Positions 23,885 through 34,095 of a DNA stretch of 64,000 nucleotides are shown here, piece by piece. Below the pieces are notes generated by a model. It saw only the letters and a list, made by a program, of their open reading frames with translations. It was not told the origin of the DNA and searched no databases. The position numbers were made by a program, and so were the translations under genes. Numbering within the stretch: position 1 is the first letter of the stretch; every line of letters starts with the position of its first letter. The stretch comes from DVED01 sp963838375 (GTDB taxonomy: Bacteria > Cyanobacteriota > Cyanobacteriia > Cyanobacteriales > Geitlerinemataceae): positions 434,001-498,000 of the forward strand of contig CAWIQY010000021.1 in the NCBI GenBank assembly GCA_963838375.1. Direction: 5' to 3'.

Positions 23885-26383
23885 TTAACCTAAATTTAGC
23901 GGATCGACATCGATCGATACAGAAACCGCCGCCGGAGTTCGATCGCGCAATTCCCACAAGATTGGCAACTCCATCTCAACACCGGGTGCAAACTTGAGCA
24001 AAATTTGCCAACGAAATCGATCGGCAATTCGCAAAATTGGGGCAGGAACCGGACCTAAAACTTGGTAAAACTCTTCGTTTTCTGGCTGTAAAAGTTCGGC
24101 AAGTCCAGATCGGCAGTAGAACTGACTTCTCCATCATCTACACCACTTAATCGTAACAAGATCAATTTGCCACAAGGGGGATAATTCAAGGCTTGGCGCT
24201 GTACCAATTCGTTGACAATAAACGACTCGCATTCGTGTTGTTTCACCGCCAAAACCACCGGATGCTCAGTGGTGTAGGTTTGCAGAATCACCCGTCCGGG
24301 ATCGTCTCCGCGCCCCGCCCTTCCTGAAACTTGAGTGAGGGTTTGAAATGCCCGTTCGCTGGCAGCGTAGTCTGATAAATGTAACAATCCATCCGCCGCG
24401 ATAATCCCCACCAAACTCACCGACGGTAAATCTAACCCCTTGGTTAACATCTGCGTCCCCACCAACAAGTCAGCTTCCCCGGCGGCGAACTGACGCAACA
24501 ACTGCCCGATGAGACCCCTTGCGCCGGGTGGTGTCGCTGTCGAACCGGATGACTCGCAACTCGGGAAACTCTCGCGCCAACTCCTGAACGACTCGCTGGG
24601 TGCCACTCCCGAAGAATTTGAGATAGGGAGATCCGCAATCAGGACATTGGGGCGGTTGCAGTCGGGTATGCCCGCAGTAGTGGCAGCGCAGTAACTTCGC
24701 CGCGCCTTCTTGGGCGTAGTGGTAGGAGAGGGAAACATCGCAGTGGGGGCATTCCATCACCTCACCGCAACTGCGGCAGGAGACGAAGGTACTGTGTCCC
24801 CGACGATTGATAAATAAGATGCCTTGTTGTCCGGTCTCTCTGAGTTTTCTTAGTTGAGTTTGTAATGCGCGACTGAAAATAGATTTATGTCCCGCCTGGA
24901 ATTCCGATCGCATATCGACCACTTCGATGGGCGGCAACGGACGGGATTGAATCCGATTCGGTAAGGAGACATAATAGGTGTTGGCGGCTTGGGGATTGGG
25001 AGTTTGGGCAATTTCTAGCCAGGTTTCTAATGACGGTGTTGCCGACCCCAAAACTAAGGGACAATTGAGGAATTCTGCCCGCCATTGCGCGACAGTGCGG
25101 GCGTGGTAGGTGGGAGAAGGACGATCTTGTTTGAAACTGCTATCGTGTTCTTCGTCGAGGAGAATCAAGCCTAACTTAGGTAAGGCTACGAACACTGCCG
25201 ATCGAGTGCCAATGACCACTTGAGGTTCTCCTGACAGCATTTGCCGCCAAGTATCGTAGCGTTCGCCGTCGGAAAGGGCACTGTGGTAGACACAAACTTG
25301 TTTGCCAAAGCGAGCGCGAAATCGATCGGTGAGTTGTGGCGTCAGTCCAATTTCTGGCACCAGAACTAAAGCCGATTCCCCTCGGGCTAAAATCGGGGCG
25401 ATCGCTTGTAAGTATACCTCGGTCTTTCCAGAACCTGTAACCCCGTGCAGCAAAACGCGAGCATATCCCGACAGTTGGGAAATGGTATTTAAAGCGATTT
25501 CTTGTTCTGGAGTCAGAACTTTAGAAACATCAGCATCTACCTCTTCCCCCCTCGCCGTTCGCAACACTTCCCGTTCTTCTACAACAACGCAGCCTTTCTC
25601 TTCCAAGGCTTGCACCGTTCCTCGAGAAGTAGCTGCCGCTTGCACAAACTCACTTAACCACATTTCTCCACCGCGACGTTGCAACAAAGTTAGAACTTCT
25701 TGTTGACGATCGGTGAGATCGTAAAACGCGGGATTTTGTATGACTAAAATCACCGCTTTTTGCAGTTTGGGTTTCGCCAGCTTAGGGGGTTCTAAGTAAC
25801 TTTCAACCCATTTTCGCTTGGTTAGTTCTCGGATGCCTCGCGTTGCGCCTCGGACTTGTTGCCGGAGGTATTGCCCGGTATAGTTGCCCGTTTTGGAGGC
25901 TTGGAGAAGGGCGAGAACTTGGCGGGCGGTGGTACTGATAAAAGCTTCTGCACCGGGGGGAATGGCAGCGGTGTTCAGGCGAATTCGACGTTGCGATCGT
26001 CCTAACAATCCTGGCGGTAGGGCAACGCGAATCGCTTGAATTAGAGGTGTGTAGTAATATTGAGAAACTTTTTCGAGTAACTGCCAGTAGTGAGGTGGAA
26101 AGAAACCTTGGGTAACGATATCATCCACATCTTTAAGACGATCGATCTCTAATTCTACTGGAGGAGAATTGAGAAGACGAATGGCGATCGCGCCCAGTTG
26201 TTGCGCTCCGAAGGGTACACTCAAAATATCCCCCGGTTGTGCGTCCAAATCCGCTGGCAAGCGATAGGTAAACAGTTTATCCGCACCGGGAGAGTCTACC
26301 AGCACCTCGATAAATCGATCGCTTTGAGTCGGCGTTGCGTAGGTTGCCTGTGGTTCGGCAAGTGTCAAGGTGGTTGGAGCCAT
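23885..26383 (-). CDS. priA: Primosomal protein N' (replication restart helicase) with two frameshifts
   Basis: PriA reloads the replisome at stalled forks. The first frame (26383 down to 24470) holds the DNA-binding domain, Walker A LLHGVTGSGKTEVYLQAI, DEEHDSSFKQ, LGSATPSLE and the zinc site with CRSCGEVMECPHCD, CHYCGHTRLQPPQCPDCGS. It breaks at a CCC run at 24505-24507 (one extra base). The next frame continues QLLRQFAAGEADLLVGTQML and SERAFQTLTQVSGRAGRGDD. A second break at about 24096-24125 (one base missing) leads to a third frame with EFYQVLGPVPAPILRIADRF, RWQILLKF, ending at 23885. All domains are otherwise intact, which speaks for sequence errors rather than decay in a gene this important. 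Confidence 0.88.
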
Positions 26384-26592
26384 GGGAGATTAAGCAATCA
26401 GTAATTCACGAATAGAGGCAAGCGGGAAAATAGGGGCGTACAGAAGATTTTAATGAATGAAGGGTAGCAGTTTTTGCAGACGATCGTCGAATCCAGAATC
26501 ATTATTTCCCTATTTCCCTTCTCAACGCAATGCCCTGTGGTTCAGTAAGATTGGATATAAGGAACGATTCTGAAGTTGAAAAAGCGATCGCC

Positions 26593-27201
26593 ATGTCAAA
26601 GACCAAAATCTTACAAGAAGGACAGTCCTATACCTTTCGGTCTTACTTTGAAATGCCTTACGAAGCGGACGAAATTCTCGCAGAGTTAGGCTATAGCTTA
26701 GTTCGATCGCGTTTGGTTCTGCCGAAAAACGATCGATCCTTAGAACGACTGCCAGAACTCAAGCAACGCCTAGAAGATACGCTTTTACTCATCGGTTTGA
26801 GTAGCGAAGCAGCACGGCGAGAAGCGTTAGTCTTTCCCGTTTTGCTCGAAGTTGCCCGATTTTGTCAATGCCAGATTCGCATTGAGTATCCCTTAACCGT
26901 CAACAATTGGCTCAAAGGTAATTTAGACTATTTCCTGCGTCGAGAACACAGCTTACTGGTCGTTGAGGCAAAAAACGACGATCTTTCCAGAGGGTTTACT
27001 CAGTTGGCGGTGGAAATGATTGCACTGGCACAGGCAGAAGAACAGGAGGTGATCTATGGCGCTGTGACGATTGGCAATGCCTGGAACTTTGGGCACTTAG
27101 ATACAAAACAATTCAGAATTAGTCAAGACATCACGCTTTACCGAGTGCCAGATGACTTAGAACAATTGACTCAAATCCTCGCGGGAATTGTCGATAATTA
27201 A
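26593..27201 (+). CDS. PD-(D/E)XK nuclease-like conserved protein
   Basis: About 202 residues from ATG 26593. The C-terminal half has the arrangement KGNLDYFLRREHSLLVVEAKNDD, in fragments GNLDYFL and VVEAKNDD. The Asp followed some residues later by ExK matches the PD-(D/E)XK nuclease core, and QLAVEMIALAQAE follows as the usual helix. Similar proteins are frequent in cyanobacteria without assigned roles. No partner methylase lies nearby, so this is not evidently a restriction system. The open frame extends to 26530, but the added codons do not look conserved. Confidence 0.6.
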   Translation: MSKTKILQEGQSYTFRSYFEMPYEADEILAELGYSLVRSRLVLPKNDRSLERLPELKQRLEDTLLLIGLSSEAARREALVFPVLLEVARFCQCQIRIEYPLTVNNWLKGNLDYFLRREHSLLVVEAKNDDLSRGFTQLAVEMIALAQAEEQEVIYGAVTIGNAWNFGHLDTKQFRISQDITLYRVPDDLEQLTQILAGIVDN

Positions 27202-27252
27202 CGATCGAAAACCTTTCAATTAACAGGACAAATAACTATCCCCGATGAGCGA

Positions 27253-28875
27253 CTAACCCCGATCGATCTGCTTCAACAACTTTAAAATCATTTCCTCGAG
27301 TTTCGGAGACATCTCCAAAGGCAAACTGCCTGTTCGCAAATTTAGATCCCGTTGGGGAAACGGAATTTCCACCTGGGATTTCCGAAAAGATTCTTCAATC
27401 TCAAAATATAAATCGCTTTTCAAAATATATTGTCGGCTGGGATCGTTACACCACACCCACAACTCAAAATCGAGAGAACTGTCCCCAAAGCCAGAAAAGG
27501 TGACTCGCGGCGGCGGAAGCTTTAACACATCGCTATGATTGACAGCAGCATCTAACAAAATAGACTTAACAACTTGAATATCCGAACCATAAGCGACTCC
27601 GATGGGAATCCGCAGGCGAGAAACTGGGTTATCGTGACTCCAATTCATCACCTCAGATTCCAAGAAGCGGGAATTGGGGACGATAATGGAGATTTGATCT
27701 AACGTGCGAATCACGGTACTGCGACTGCCGATGCGTTCCACCGTTCCGGTATATTCCCCAACTTTCACAAAATCTCCGGCTCGAATGGGACGCTCGAACA
27801 TTAAAACAATGCCGCTGCCGAAGTTTTTGGCAATGTCTTGAAAGCCAAACCCAATCCCAACACTGAGAGCGCTAGCCAGGATTGTCAGGGAACTGAGATC
27901 GAGTCCCCACAATTGTAATAAAACGACCGTTCCGATGGCGATGACGAGATACTTCATCACCGTCGTCACAATTTCACCGGTGTTGCGTTTGAGCCCGGTG
28001 ATGGGTAAGATTCGAGATCTGAACTGATTGGTCAATTTGTTCGCTAGTGTTACCCATCCCACCAGTAATGCCAGGAGAATGAGTAAATTCGTAATCGAAT
28101 ACGTTCTCTCTCCAGCAGTAAACAGCGGTTCGGTGAGGCTATCGAGCAGGATTTCCAGGGATTTGTAGCTCCATTGCCGCGTCCAGGGGAATAAATTAGT
28201 AATGTACAATGTTGCAGTAACGAACACCAATAAACGAGCGATCGCTAAAGTGAGACGCCAAACTTTCATCCATTGAAGAGAATTCTCGTCCGCCACATCC
28301 GGTTTGAGGTAAAGCCGCCAAACTTCTCCCAGTCCCCAATACAAGAGCAACGCCACCACTGCTAAGGAAAAGGTTTTCAAAAGGGTTTCTCGAAGAAATT
28401 CTCCGTCCCGTTCCTGATGTGCCCGTACCAGAGCTTTCTGAATAATTTTTTCCCACAGAAGTGCCTGTTGTGTCGGAGTGTGTTTTTCTAGAGAGGCATC
28501 TTGTTCTGTAACGGTGAGCAAGTAGCGATCGTTAATCAGTATTGTGGGTAAGCCGTTGCGTTCTTCAATCCGAACGTCGATCTCTACAGGAGATTCGGCA
28601 AATGTCCTGAGTTCTCCCTCGATCCAATCCGCTCGTTCTGCGGCGGGAAACTCTTCGGAGTCACTGAGTTCAAATAGCTTTTCTCCATCGAGAACGATCG
28701 ATTCTTTTGGGAGAAGGGGATTGACTTGAGCGCTAGCCGGACACAGCCACAACCCCAATAGCAAGATCGCCGCGATGGCGAGGCTGTGCCAACGACGCCG
28801 AATTTGGAAACGATGGTAGCGGTATTGATGATGCAATGTGCTAAAAGAATTTCGCAGACGAGCAGATGTTCCCAT
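27253..28875 (-). CDS. MscS-family mechanosensitive channel
   Basis: 540 residues. An N-terminal hydrophobic segment ending ASA (LAIAAILLLGLWLCPASA) looks like a signal peptide. A periplasmic domain of about 120 residues and several spans follow. The MscS core is clear: the pore-lining helix LSVGIGFGFQDIAKNFGSGI, then FERPIRAGDFVKVGEYTGTV and VPNSRFLESEVMNWSHDNPV. Such channels open under membrane tension and release solutes on osmotic downshock. The closing soluble domain is complete. This is the larger, YnaI/MscK-like type, common in cyanobacteria. Confidence 0.9.
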   Translation of the reverse strand: MGTSARLRNSFSTLHHQYRYHRFQIRRRWHSLAIAAILLLGLWLCPASAQVNPLLPKESIVLDGEKLFELSDSEEFPAAERADWIEGELRTFAESPVEIDVRIEERNGLPTILINDRYLLTVTEQDASLEKHTPTQQALLWEKIIQKALVRAHQERDGEFLRETLLKTFSLAVVALLLYWGLGEVWRLYLKPDVADENSLQWMKVWRLTLAIARLLVFVTATLYITNLFPWTRQWSYKSLEILLDSLTEPLFTAGERTYSITNLLILLALLVGWVTLANKLTNQFRSRILPITGLKRNTGEIVTTVMKYLVIAIGTVVLLQLWGLDLSSLTILASALSVGIGFGFQDIAKNFGSGIVLMFERPIRAGDFVKVGEYTGTVERIGSRSTVIRTLDQISIIVPNSRFLESEVMNWSHDNPVSRLRIPIGVAYGSDIQVVKSILLDAAVNHSDVLKLPPPRVTFSGFGDSSLDFELWVWCNDPSRQYILKSDLYFEIEESFRKSQVEIPFPQRDLNLRTGSLPLEMSPKLEEMILKLLKQIDRG

Positions 28876-29071
28876 TTTTAACTGAAGTGAAATGTTATTT
28901 AAAATAGGTAGCTAACTTCCATTGCACCTACAACTATATAACCTAATCAAGCAGACCCCTTCTACCTGTTGGCGAGTTCGATCTCGATGGCTGCGGTTCC
29001 CATGACTGTTCCCCAAAACGGTATGATATTCGTTGTTTGACTATCAGATTCGCCGCCATTTGTCCGAATTT

Positions 29072-29701
29072 ATGACCGAAGATCGAGTTCGAGAACTGAT
29101 TGCAGATGTCGATCGTGCTGATTCTGCCGATAGCTTGCTAGATGCCGTGAAAGCCCTGTCCGCAGCGGAGTCAATCGGCGCGATCGCCAAGCTAGTCGAA
29201 GTGTTGGGGTATAATAACCCCGGTGCGGCGGTGGCAGCAGTGGATGGATTGATCGCGATCGGCGAACCCTCTGTCTTGCCCCTCCTCGAACAGCTCGACG
29301 GTTACAACTACGGCGCTCGAGCTTGGGCAATTCGGGCTTTGGCAGGCATCGGCGATCCCCGTGGTTTAGACATTCTGTTAACGGCAGCAGACGATTTTTC
29401 CTTGAGTGTGAGACGCGCCGCAGCACGAGGTTTAGGGGCGCTGCGGTGGCAAGATTTAGAGATCGATCGTCTTCCTGATGCTCAGAACAAAGTATTGGAA
29501 ACTCTATTACAAACGACTGAAGATCCAGAATGGGTGGTGCGTTATGCTGCGGTTGTCGGTTTAGAAACCCTAGCCACTTCGCCTAATCTCGCCGTTTCCA
29601 ACTCACCGATTCATCAACGACTCGAAGAAATGACCGCACAGGAAGTCGAAAAGGGCGTTCGTGCGAGGGTTTGGCTGTCACTCAATCGAATAGAAGGATA
29701 G
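29072..29701 (+). CDS. cpcF: Phycocyanobilin lyase subunit CpcF-like (HEAT-repeat)
   Basis: From ATG 29072 the protein is 209 residues of HEAT-like repeats with the CpcF wording EVLGYNNPGAAVAAVDGLIA, DGYNYGARAWAIRALAGIGD, SVRRAAARGLGALRW and DPEWVVRYAAVVGLETLA. CpcE and CpcF together attach phycocyanobilin to Cys84 of the phycocyanin alpha subunit. No cpcE or cpcBA lies in this window, so the gene stands apart from the phycocyanin operon, as in some other cyanobacteria. The open frame extends back to a TTG at 29033. A related role, such as a PecF/NblB-type HEAT protein, cannot be excluded. Confidence 0.82.
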   Translation: MTEDRVRELIADVDRADSADSLLDAVKALSAAESIGAIAKLVEVLGYNNPGAAVAAVDGLIAIGEPSVLPLLEQLDGYNYGARAWAIRALAGIGDPRGLDILLTAADDFSLSVRRAAARGLGALRWQDLEIDRLPDAQNKVLETLLQTTEDPEWVVRYAAVVGLETLATSPNLAVSNSPIHQRLEEMTAQEVEKGVRARVWLSLNRIEG

Positions 29702-29845
29702 TAGTCGGGTGTGTTGAAGAACAAAACGCACTGTTTTTGAAAGTGACTGCCATCTGCCATAAAATCGACTATCTGAAGATTCTAGCCAGCTTGCCGATAT
29801 TTTATTACTACGAAGTGTATATAATAGTAACAAGAGGTTAAAAAG

Positions 29846-31078
29846 ATGTTACACTGGGCAATCAAAGTGAGAATCTATCCCACAGATGAGCAGAAAGTCA
29901 TTCTCGCTCAACACTTTGGCTGTGCTCGGTGGTGGTGGAATTATGCCCTAAATCTTAGTATCGCGACCTATCAAGAGACAGGAAAGGGTTTAAAGCAGTC
30001 CACACTCAATTCATACCTCCCCAAGCTCAAAAAGCAAGAGGAAACCGAATGGCTGGGTCAATGCTACTCGCAGGTTTTACAGGCGACTACTCTAAACCTG
30101 ACGACCGCTTTCAAAAATTTCTTTGGCGGTAGAACTCGTTATCCCCGATTCAAGTCCAAAAAGAACCGTCAATCGATTCAGTATCCCCAAAACGTCAAGG
30201 TGCAAGACGGACAGGTAAAATTTCCCGGCCAACTGGGATGTGTCACTGCCAAATTGCATAGACCGATTGAGGGTGCTGTGAAAACGGTAACGGTGAGCAC
30301 GACCCCTTCGGGTCAATATTTCGCGTCAATCCTGACCGAGATTGAAGGCGAAAATCCAAAAAAGAACGCAAATGGCAAAGTAGCCGGGATCGATTTAGGA
30401 CTCAAAGAGTTTGCGATCGTCAACGACGGTATCAAAACCTCCAAGTTTGCCAACCCCAGATATTTTGCCAAACACGAGAGAAATCTGGCTAGAAAGCAAG
30501 CCAAATTAGCCAGAAAAAAGAAAGGGAGTCAGTCAAGAAATAAAGCCAGAAAATTAGTTGCCAGGGTTTACGAGCGTCTATCAAATGCCCGTCAAGACTA
30601 CTTACATAAACTTTCCCGGAAGTTGGTTGACGATAACCAAGTCATCGTAGTCGAAAATCTCAACGTCAAAGGCATGGTCTGTAACCGGAAGCTCGCCAAA
30701 GCCATCACTGACGCCGGATGGGGAACGTTTGTCAATTTTCTTTCCTATAAACTCGAAAGGGATGGGAAAGTTCTGGTGGAAATTGACCGATGGTTCCCTA
30801 GTTCTAAAACCTGCTCGAATTGCCACTACCAAATCTCCGAATTACCGCTCAACATTCGGATGTGGGACTGTCCTAGTTGTGGGACTCACCACGACAGAGA
30901 TGAAAACGCGGCAATCAATATCAGAGCGGAAGGCATTGCTACGCTACAGGTCTTGGGAACCAGGACTTCTGCTGAGGGAGGGGATGTCAGTCCAAGGCGC
31001 GGACGTAAGTCTGTGTTGAGGCAATCCCCTGTGAAATCAGAAGCCAGTGCTCTATCCGAATCGATGAGCGTCTGGTAG
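29846..31078 (+). CDS. tnpB: TnpB-family RNA-guided nuclease (IS200/IS605 type), without TnpA
   Basis: 410 residues with the N-terminal MLHWAIKVRIYPTDEQK typical of TnpB, the RuvC-like sites in VAGIDLGLKEFAIVNDG (Asp), VIVVENLNVKGM (Glu) and HHDRDENAAINI (Asp), and a zinc ribbon CSNCHYQ...CPSCGTHHD. All catalytic residues are present, so the nuclease should be functional. No Y1 transposase (TnpA) gene is adjacent, so this is a lone element moved in trans or now fixed. AAGAGG precedes the ATG, and a TATAAT at about 29819 may be the promoter. The C-terminal 60 residues are basic and probably overlap the guide RNA. Confidence 0.9.
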   Translation: MLHWAIKVRIYPTDEQKVILAQHFGCARWWWNYALNLSIATYQETGKGLKQSTLNSYLPKLKKQEETEWLGQCYSQVLQATTLNLTTAFKNFFGGRTRYPRFKSKKNRQSIQYPQNVKVQDGQVKFPGQLGCVTAKLHRPIEGAVKTVTVSTTPSGQYFASILTEIEGENPKKNANGKVAGIDLGLKEFAIVNDGIKTSKFANPRYFAKHERNLARKQAKLARKKKGSQSRNKARKLVARVYERLSNARQDYLHKLSRKLVDDNQVIVVENLNVKGMVCNRKLAKAITDAGWGTFVNFLSYKLERDGKVLVEIDRWFPSSKTCSNCHYQISELPLNIRMWDCPSCGTHHDRDENAAINIRAEGIATLQVLGTRTSAEGGDVSPRRGRKSVLRQSPVKSEASALSESMSVW

Positions 31079-31100
31079 TTCACACGTAACATGGAGATGT
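30960..31100 (+). ncRNA. Candidate omega RNA at the 3' end of tnpB
   Basis: TnpB proteins use a guide RNA whose scaffold overlaps or follows the 3' end of tnpB and whose guide is the flanking DNA past the element end. The end of this gene (GAGCGTCTGGTAGTTCAC at about 31065-31083) is where it should lie. The exact right end cannot be fixed from one copy, so limits are approximate. Confidence 0.35.
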
Positions 31101-31177
31101 CAGAACCCCAGTTTTGTCAAGAAACCAGGGTTCTAAAAAATTTCTGTACTCCCCACCTCTCACACTGGAGAATTTGA

Positions 31178-32887
31178 ATGCTGCGACTCGAACACATTAG
31201 CAAGATCTATCCCTCTGGGGAAGTGTTAAAAGATGTCAACTGGGAAATTAAACCCGGAGATCGAATTGGTTTAGTGGGGGTCAACGGTGCGGGTAAATCT
31301 ACCCAATTGAAAATCCTGGCTGGAGAAATCGAACCCACTGCCGGAGAAATTATCCGTCCCGCGAGCTTACGAATAGCTTATCTGACGCAAGAGTTTGAGG
31401 TCGATCCCACCCGAACGGTTCGTGAAGAATTCTGGACAGTCTTTACAGAAGCGAACGAGATTCAAAGTAGTTTGCTACAAGTACAGCGGGAGATGGAAAC
31501 CGCAGATCCCGAGGAGTTGGATCGGTTGATTCATCAACTCGATCGACTTCAGCGCAAGTTTGAAGCCTTAGATGGATATGGACTCGATGCGCGGATCGAG
31601 AAAATATTACCGGAAATGGGGTTTGTAGCCGAAGATGGCGATCGTCTTGTCAGTGCTTTTAGCGGCGGTTGGCAGATGCGAATGAGCTTAGGTAAAATTC
31701 TACTTCAAGAACCTAACATCTTACTGCTGGATGAACCGACAAACCATTTAGATTTAGAAACGATCGAGTGGTTGGAAACCTACTTAAAAGGGTTAAATAC
31801 GCCGATCGTCATTGTCTCTCACGATCGCGAATTTCTCGATCGGCTCTGCACCCAAATTGTGGAAACCGAACGCGGCGTTTCTACCACGTATCTGGGCAAT
31901 TACTCCACTTATTTGGAGCAGAAAGCCTTGAGCCGCGAGATGCAACAAAGTACCTTTGAACGGCAACAGAAAGAGATTGAGAAACAGCAGCAATTCGTCG
32001 ATCGTTTCCGAGCCAGCGCTACTCGCAGCACCCAAGCCAAAAGCCGCGAAAAACTTCTGGATAAAGTCGAACGGGTAGAAGCCCCGATCTCGGATTTAAA
32101 AGGCTTGCACTTCCAGTTTCAACCCGCCCCTCGCAGCGGTCTAGAAGTCATCACCATTCAAGATTTGACCCATACCTATGATGATAAAATCTTGTTTTTG
32201 GGAGCAAATCTGGAAATCGAACGGGGCGATCGAATTGCCTTTTTAGGACCCAATGGCGCTGGAAAATCAACCCTTCTGCGCTTTATTATGGGTACGGAAG
32301 AACCCAGCGATGGCAAAGTTGTATTGGGCAAACATAACGTGATTCCTGCCTATTTCGAGCAGAATCAAGCCGAAGCTCTGGATTTGGAGAAAACCGCGAT
32401 CGAAACCATTCAATATGCCGCGCCGGAGTGGAAACACGAAGAAGTTCGCAATTTACTAGGTCGCTTTCTCTTTAGTGGAGACACGGTTTTCAAGAAAGTC
32501 GGTGCACTCAGTGGAGGTGAAAAAGCCCGCCTTGCTCTGGCGAAAATGCTGTTACAACCGGCAAACTTACTCATTCTAGATGAGCCGACCAACCATCTGG
32601 ATATTCCAGCTAAAGAGATGCTGGAAAATGCCCTGCAAAATTATGATGGCACGGCAATTCTTGTCTCGCACGATCGGTATTTTATCTCTCAAGTTGCCAA
32701 CAAAATTGTAGAAATTCGCGATGGAGAGTTACTAGTCTATCGTGGAAATTACCACTACTATCTCGATAAGATAGAAGAGGAAAAGCAAAAAGCAAAACAG
32801 GAGCGCATTTCTGCTGAGAAAGCCGCTAAAGAGGCGGCTAAACGGGAAAAACAGAAAGCGAAAAAAGCTGGAAGCAAAGCTCGTTAA
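31178..32887 (+). CDS. ABC-F family ATPase
   Basis: 569 residues with two ATP-binding cassettes and no membrane part: Walker A GVNGAGKST and GPNGAGKST, signatures FSGGWQMRMSLGK and LSGGEKARLALAK, Walker B LLLDEPTNHLD and LILDEPTNHLD, and histidine switches IVSHDREF and LVSHDRYF. A linker rich in charged residues (QKEIEKQQQFVDRFRASATR) is the P-site tRNA interaction motif of ABC-F proteins. The lysine-rich coiled tail (KQERISAEKAAKEAAKREKQ) is typical of Uup/EttA-type factors. It probably binds ribosomes and relieves stalled translation. Confidence 0.93.
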   Translation: MLRLEHISKIYPSGEVLKDVNWEIKPGDRIGLVGVNGAGKSTQLKILAGEIEPTAGEIIRPASLRIAYLTQEFEVDPTRTVREEFWTVFTEANEIQSSLLQVQREMETADPEELDRLIHQLDRLQRKFEALDGYGLDARIEKILPEMGFVAEDGDRLVSAFSGGWQMRMSLGKILLQEPNILLLDEPTNHLDLETIEWLETYLKGLNTPIVIVSHDREFLDRLCTQIVETERGVSTTYLGNYSTYLEQKALSREMQQSTFERQQKEIEKQQQFVDRFRASATRSTQAKSREKLLDKVERVEAPISDLKGLHFQFQPAPRSGLEVITIQDLTHTYDDKILFLGANLEIERGDRIAFLGPNGAGKSTLLRFIMGTEEPSDGKVVLGKHNVIPAYFEQNQAEALDLEKTAIETIQYAAPEWKHEEVRNLLGRFLFSGDTVFKKVGALSGGEKARLALAKMLLQPANLLILDEPTNHLDIPAKEMLENALQNYDGTAILVSHDRYFISQVANKIVEIRDGELLVYRGNYHYYLDKIEEEKQKAKQERISAEKAAKEAAKREKQKAKKAGSKAR

Positions 32888-32906
32888 GCGATCGAAAAAA
32901 AACTCC

Positions 32907-32939
32907 AGATCCCCCATTTCTTAAAGAAATCGGGGATCT
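32907..32939. terminator. Hairpin after the ABC-F gene
   Basis: AGATCCCCCATTTCTT pairs with AAGAAATCGGGGATCT, a near-perfect 33-base inverted repeat starting 20 bases past the ABC-F stop. On the minus strand an eight-T run follows, while on the plus strand none does. It resembles a widespread cyanobacterial GGGGATC palindrome and may end transcription or stabilise the transcript. Confidence 0.5.
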
Positions 32940-33091
32940 AACCGGAAAATTAGCTACACTAAAATTCCAAAACACGATATTCTCCTTCAAAAGAGAGAGT
33001 CACCCAATCTCCAATTCAATCCTGCGGTAGATGAAGATCGATCGATCTAACCGGGACAATAGAAGGAAATCTCAATCGTTATCGACTACCA

Positions 33092-33844
33092 ATGAAGGTT
33101 TCCTCAAAATTTTCTCCAAATTCGACTCAAAAAACCGTAGAGCCGCCAGCCACTGAGGCGGCTTTCCTTTTTGCCGAAACTACCCTCAAAGAATCGTTGC
33201 TGCGGCTAGAGCAACTCACTGCCAGCACCGGAAAAACCCTGGCAACACTGGCTGACAATCCCGTCGTTCGATCGGTTTCTAAAGTCCTAGGTAAAGACTG
33301 GATTTCTGCGCTTCTCGGTCGAGTCAATACGGCAAACGCCAGAAAAGTCGTACTCGATCTACAAATACAATATCCCACCGAAACGCCCAGCCAAATAGCC
33401 CATCGCCTCATGGTCAACAAAGCTATTCAAGCTGGGGGAATCGGACTGGCAACGAATATTCTTCCCCCCATTGCCGCCGCGCTCTTTGCCGTCGATTTGG
33501 CGACCGTCGTGCGATTGCAAGCAGAAATGGTTTACGAGATTGCAGCCGCTTATGGTTTGGATTTGGAAGATCCAGCACGTCGAGGGGAAGTTATCGCCTT
33601 ATTTGGCTTATCTCTGGGTTCTGGGACGTTAAAAACCGGTTTGAGCTTTTTGGAAATCATTCCCGGATTCGGTGCAATTCTGGGCGCTTCTACCAATGCG
33701 GTAATGCTCTATGGTTTGGGATATGTCACGTGCCGATTTTACGAAACGAAACAATTTTCGAGCGATTTCGATCGATCAAATGAGACATCTGAAACGATCT
33801 ATCCTAGGGAGGATGAAGAAGCTCTATTGTATTCCGTAAAATAG
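33092..33844 (+). CDS. EcsC-like membrane-associated protein
   Basis: 250 residues. The middle part holds two glycine/alanine-rich hydrophobic stretches (AGGIGLATNILPPIAAALFA and FLEIIPGFGAILGASTNAVM) with VRLQAEMVYEIAAAYGLDLE and PARRGEVIALFGLSLGSG between them. This resembles the EcsC/DUF697 group, whose members associate with membranes through short hairpins. The first 90 residues form a helical N-domain. It opens a same-strand run with a YqaE/Pmp3 gene, a coiled-coil gene and a holin-like gene. The exact role is unknown. Confidence 0.6.
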   Translation: MKVSSKFSPNSTQKTVEPPATEAAFLFAETTLKESLLRLEQLTASTGKTLATLADNPVVRSVSKVLGKDWISALLGRVNTANARKVVLDLQIQYPTETPSQIAHRLMVNKAIQAGGIGLATNILPPIAAALFAVDLATVVRLQAEMVYEIAAAYGLDLEDPARRGEVIALFGLSLGSGTLKTGLSFLEIIPGFGAILGASTNAVMLYGLGYVTCRFYETKQFSSDFDRSNETSETIYPREDEEALLYSVK

Positions 33845-33898
33845 TCGTAACATACGGGTTAAACCCCGACATACTACTGAAAAATAAAGGAGTTCGTT

Positions 33899-34081
33899 AT
33901 GGATATTCTTCGCCTTATAGCCGCCTTTTTTGTTCCCCCCCTGGGTGTGTTTATGCAAGTGGGCATCGGCACTCAGTTCTGGATTAACATCCTCTTAACA
34001 TTACTCGGCTACATCCCCGGAATTATTCACGCTTTTTGGGTCATCATCAAAACTCCAGATGGTGTTCGTAACGACGTCTAA
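33899..34081 (+). CDS. YqaE/Pmp3 family small membrane protein
   Basis: A 60-residue hydrophobic protein with two spans, reading MDILRLIAAFFVPPLGVFMQ and then INILLTLLGYIPGIIHAFWV. This is the Pmp3/YqaE/UPF0057 pattern. Family members are induced by salt, cold or other membrane stress and stabilise membrane potential in yeast and plants; the bacterial role is not fixed. AAAGGAG lies six bases before the ATG. It ends 14 bases before the coiled-coil gene, so they are likely one operon. Confidence 0.93.
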   Translation: MDILRLIAAFFVPPLGVFMQVGIGTQFWINILLTLLGYIPGIIHAFWVIIKTPDGVRNDV

Positions 34082-34095
34082 TCGGACTCTGAACC

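Noticed and set aside
23885..26383. priA as a true pseudogene
   Set aside because: Every domain is intact apart from two single-base breaks, one in a CCC run, and similar breaks occur in other conserved genes here, so sequence error is more likely.
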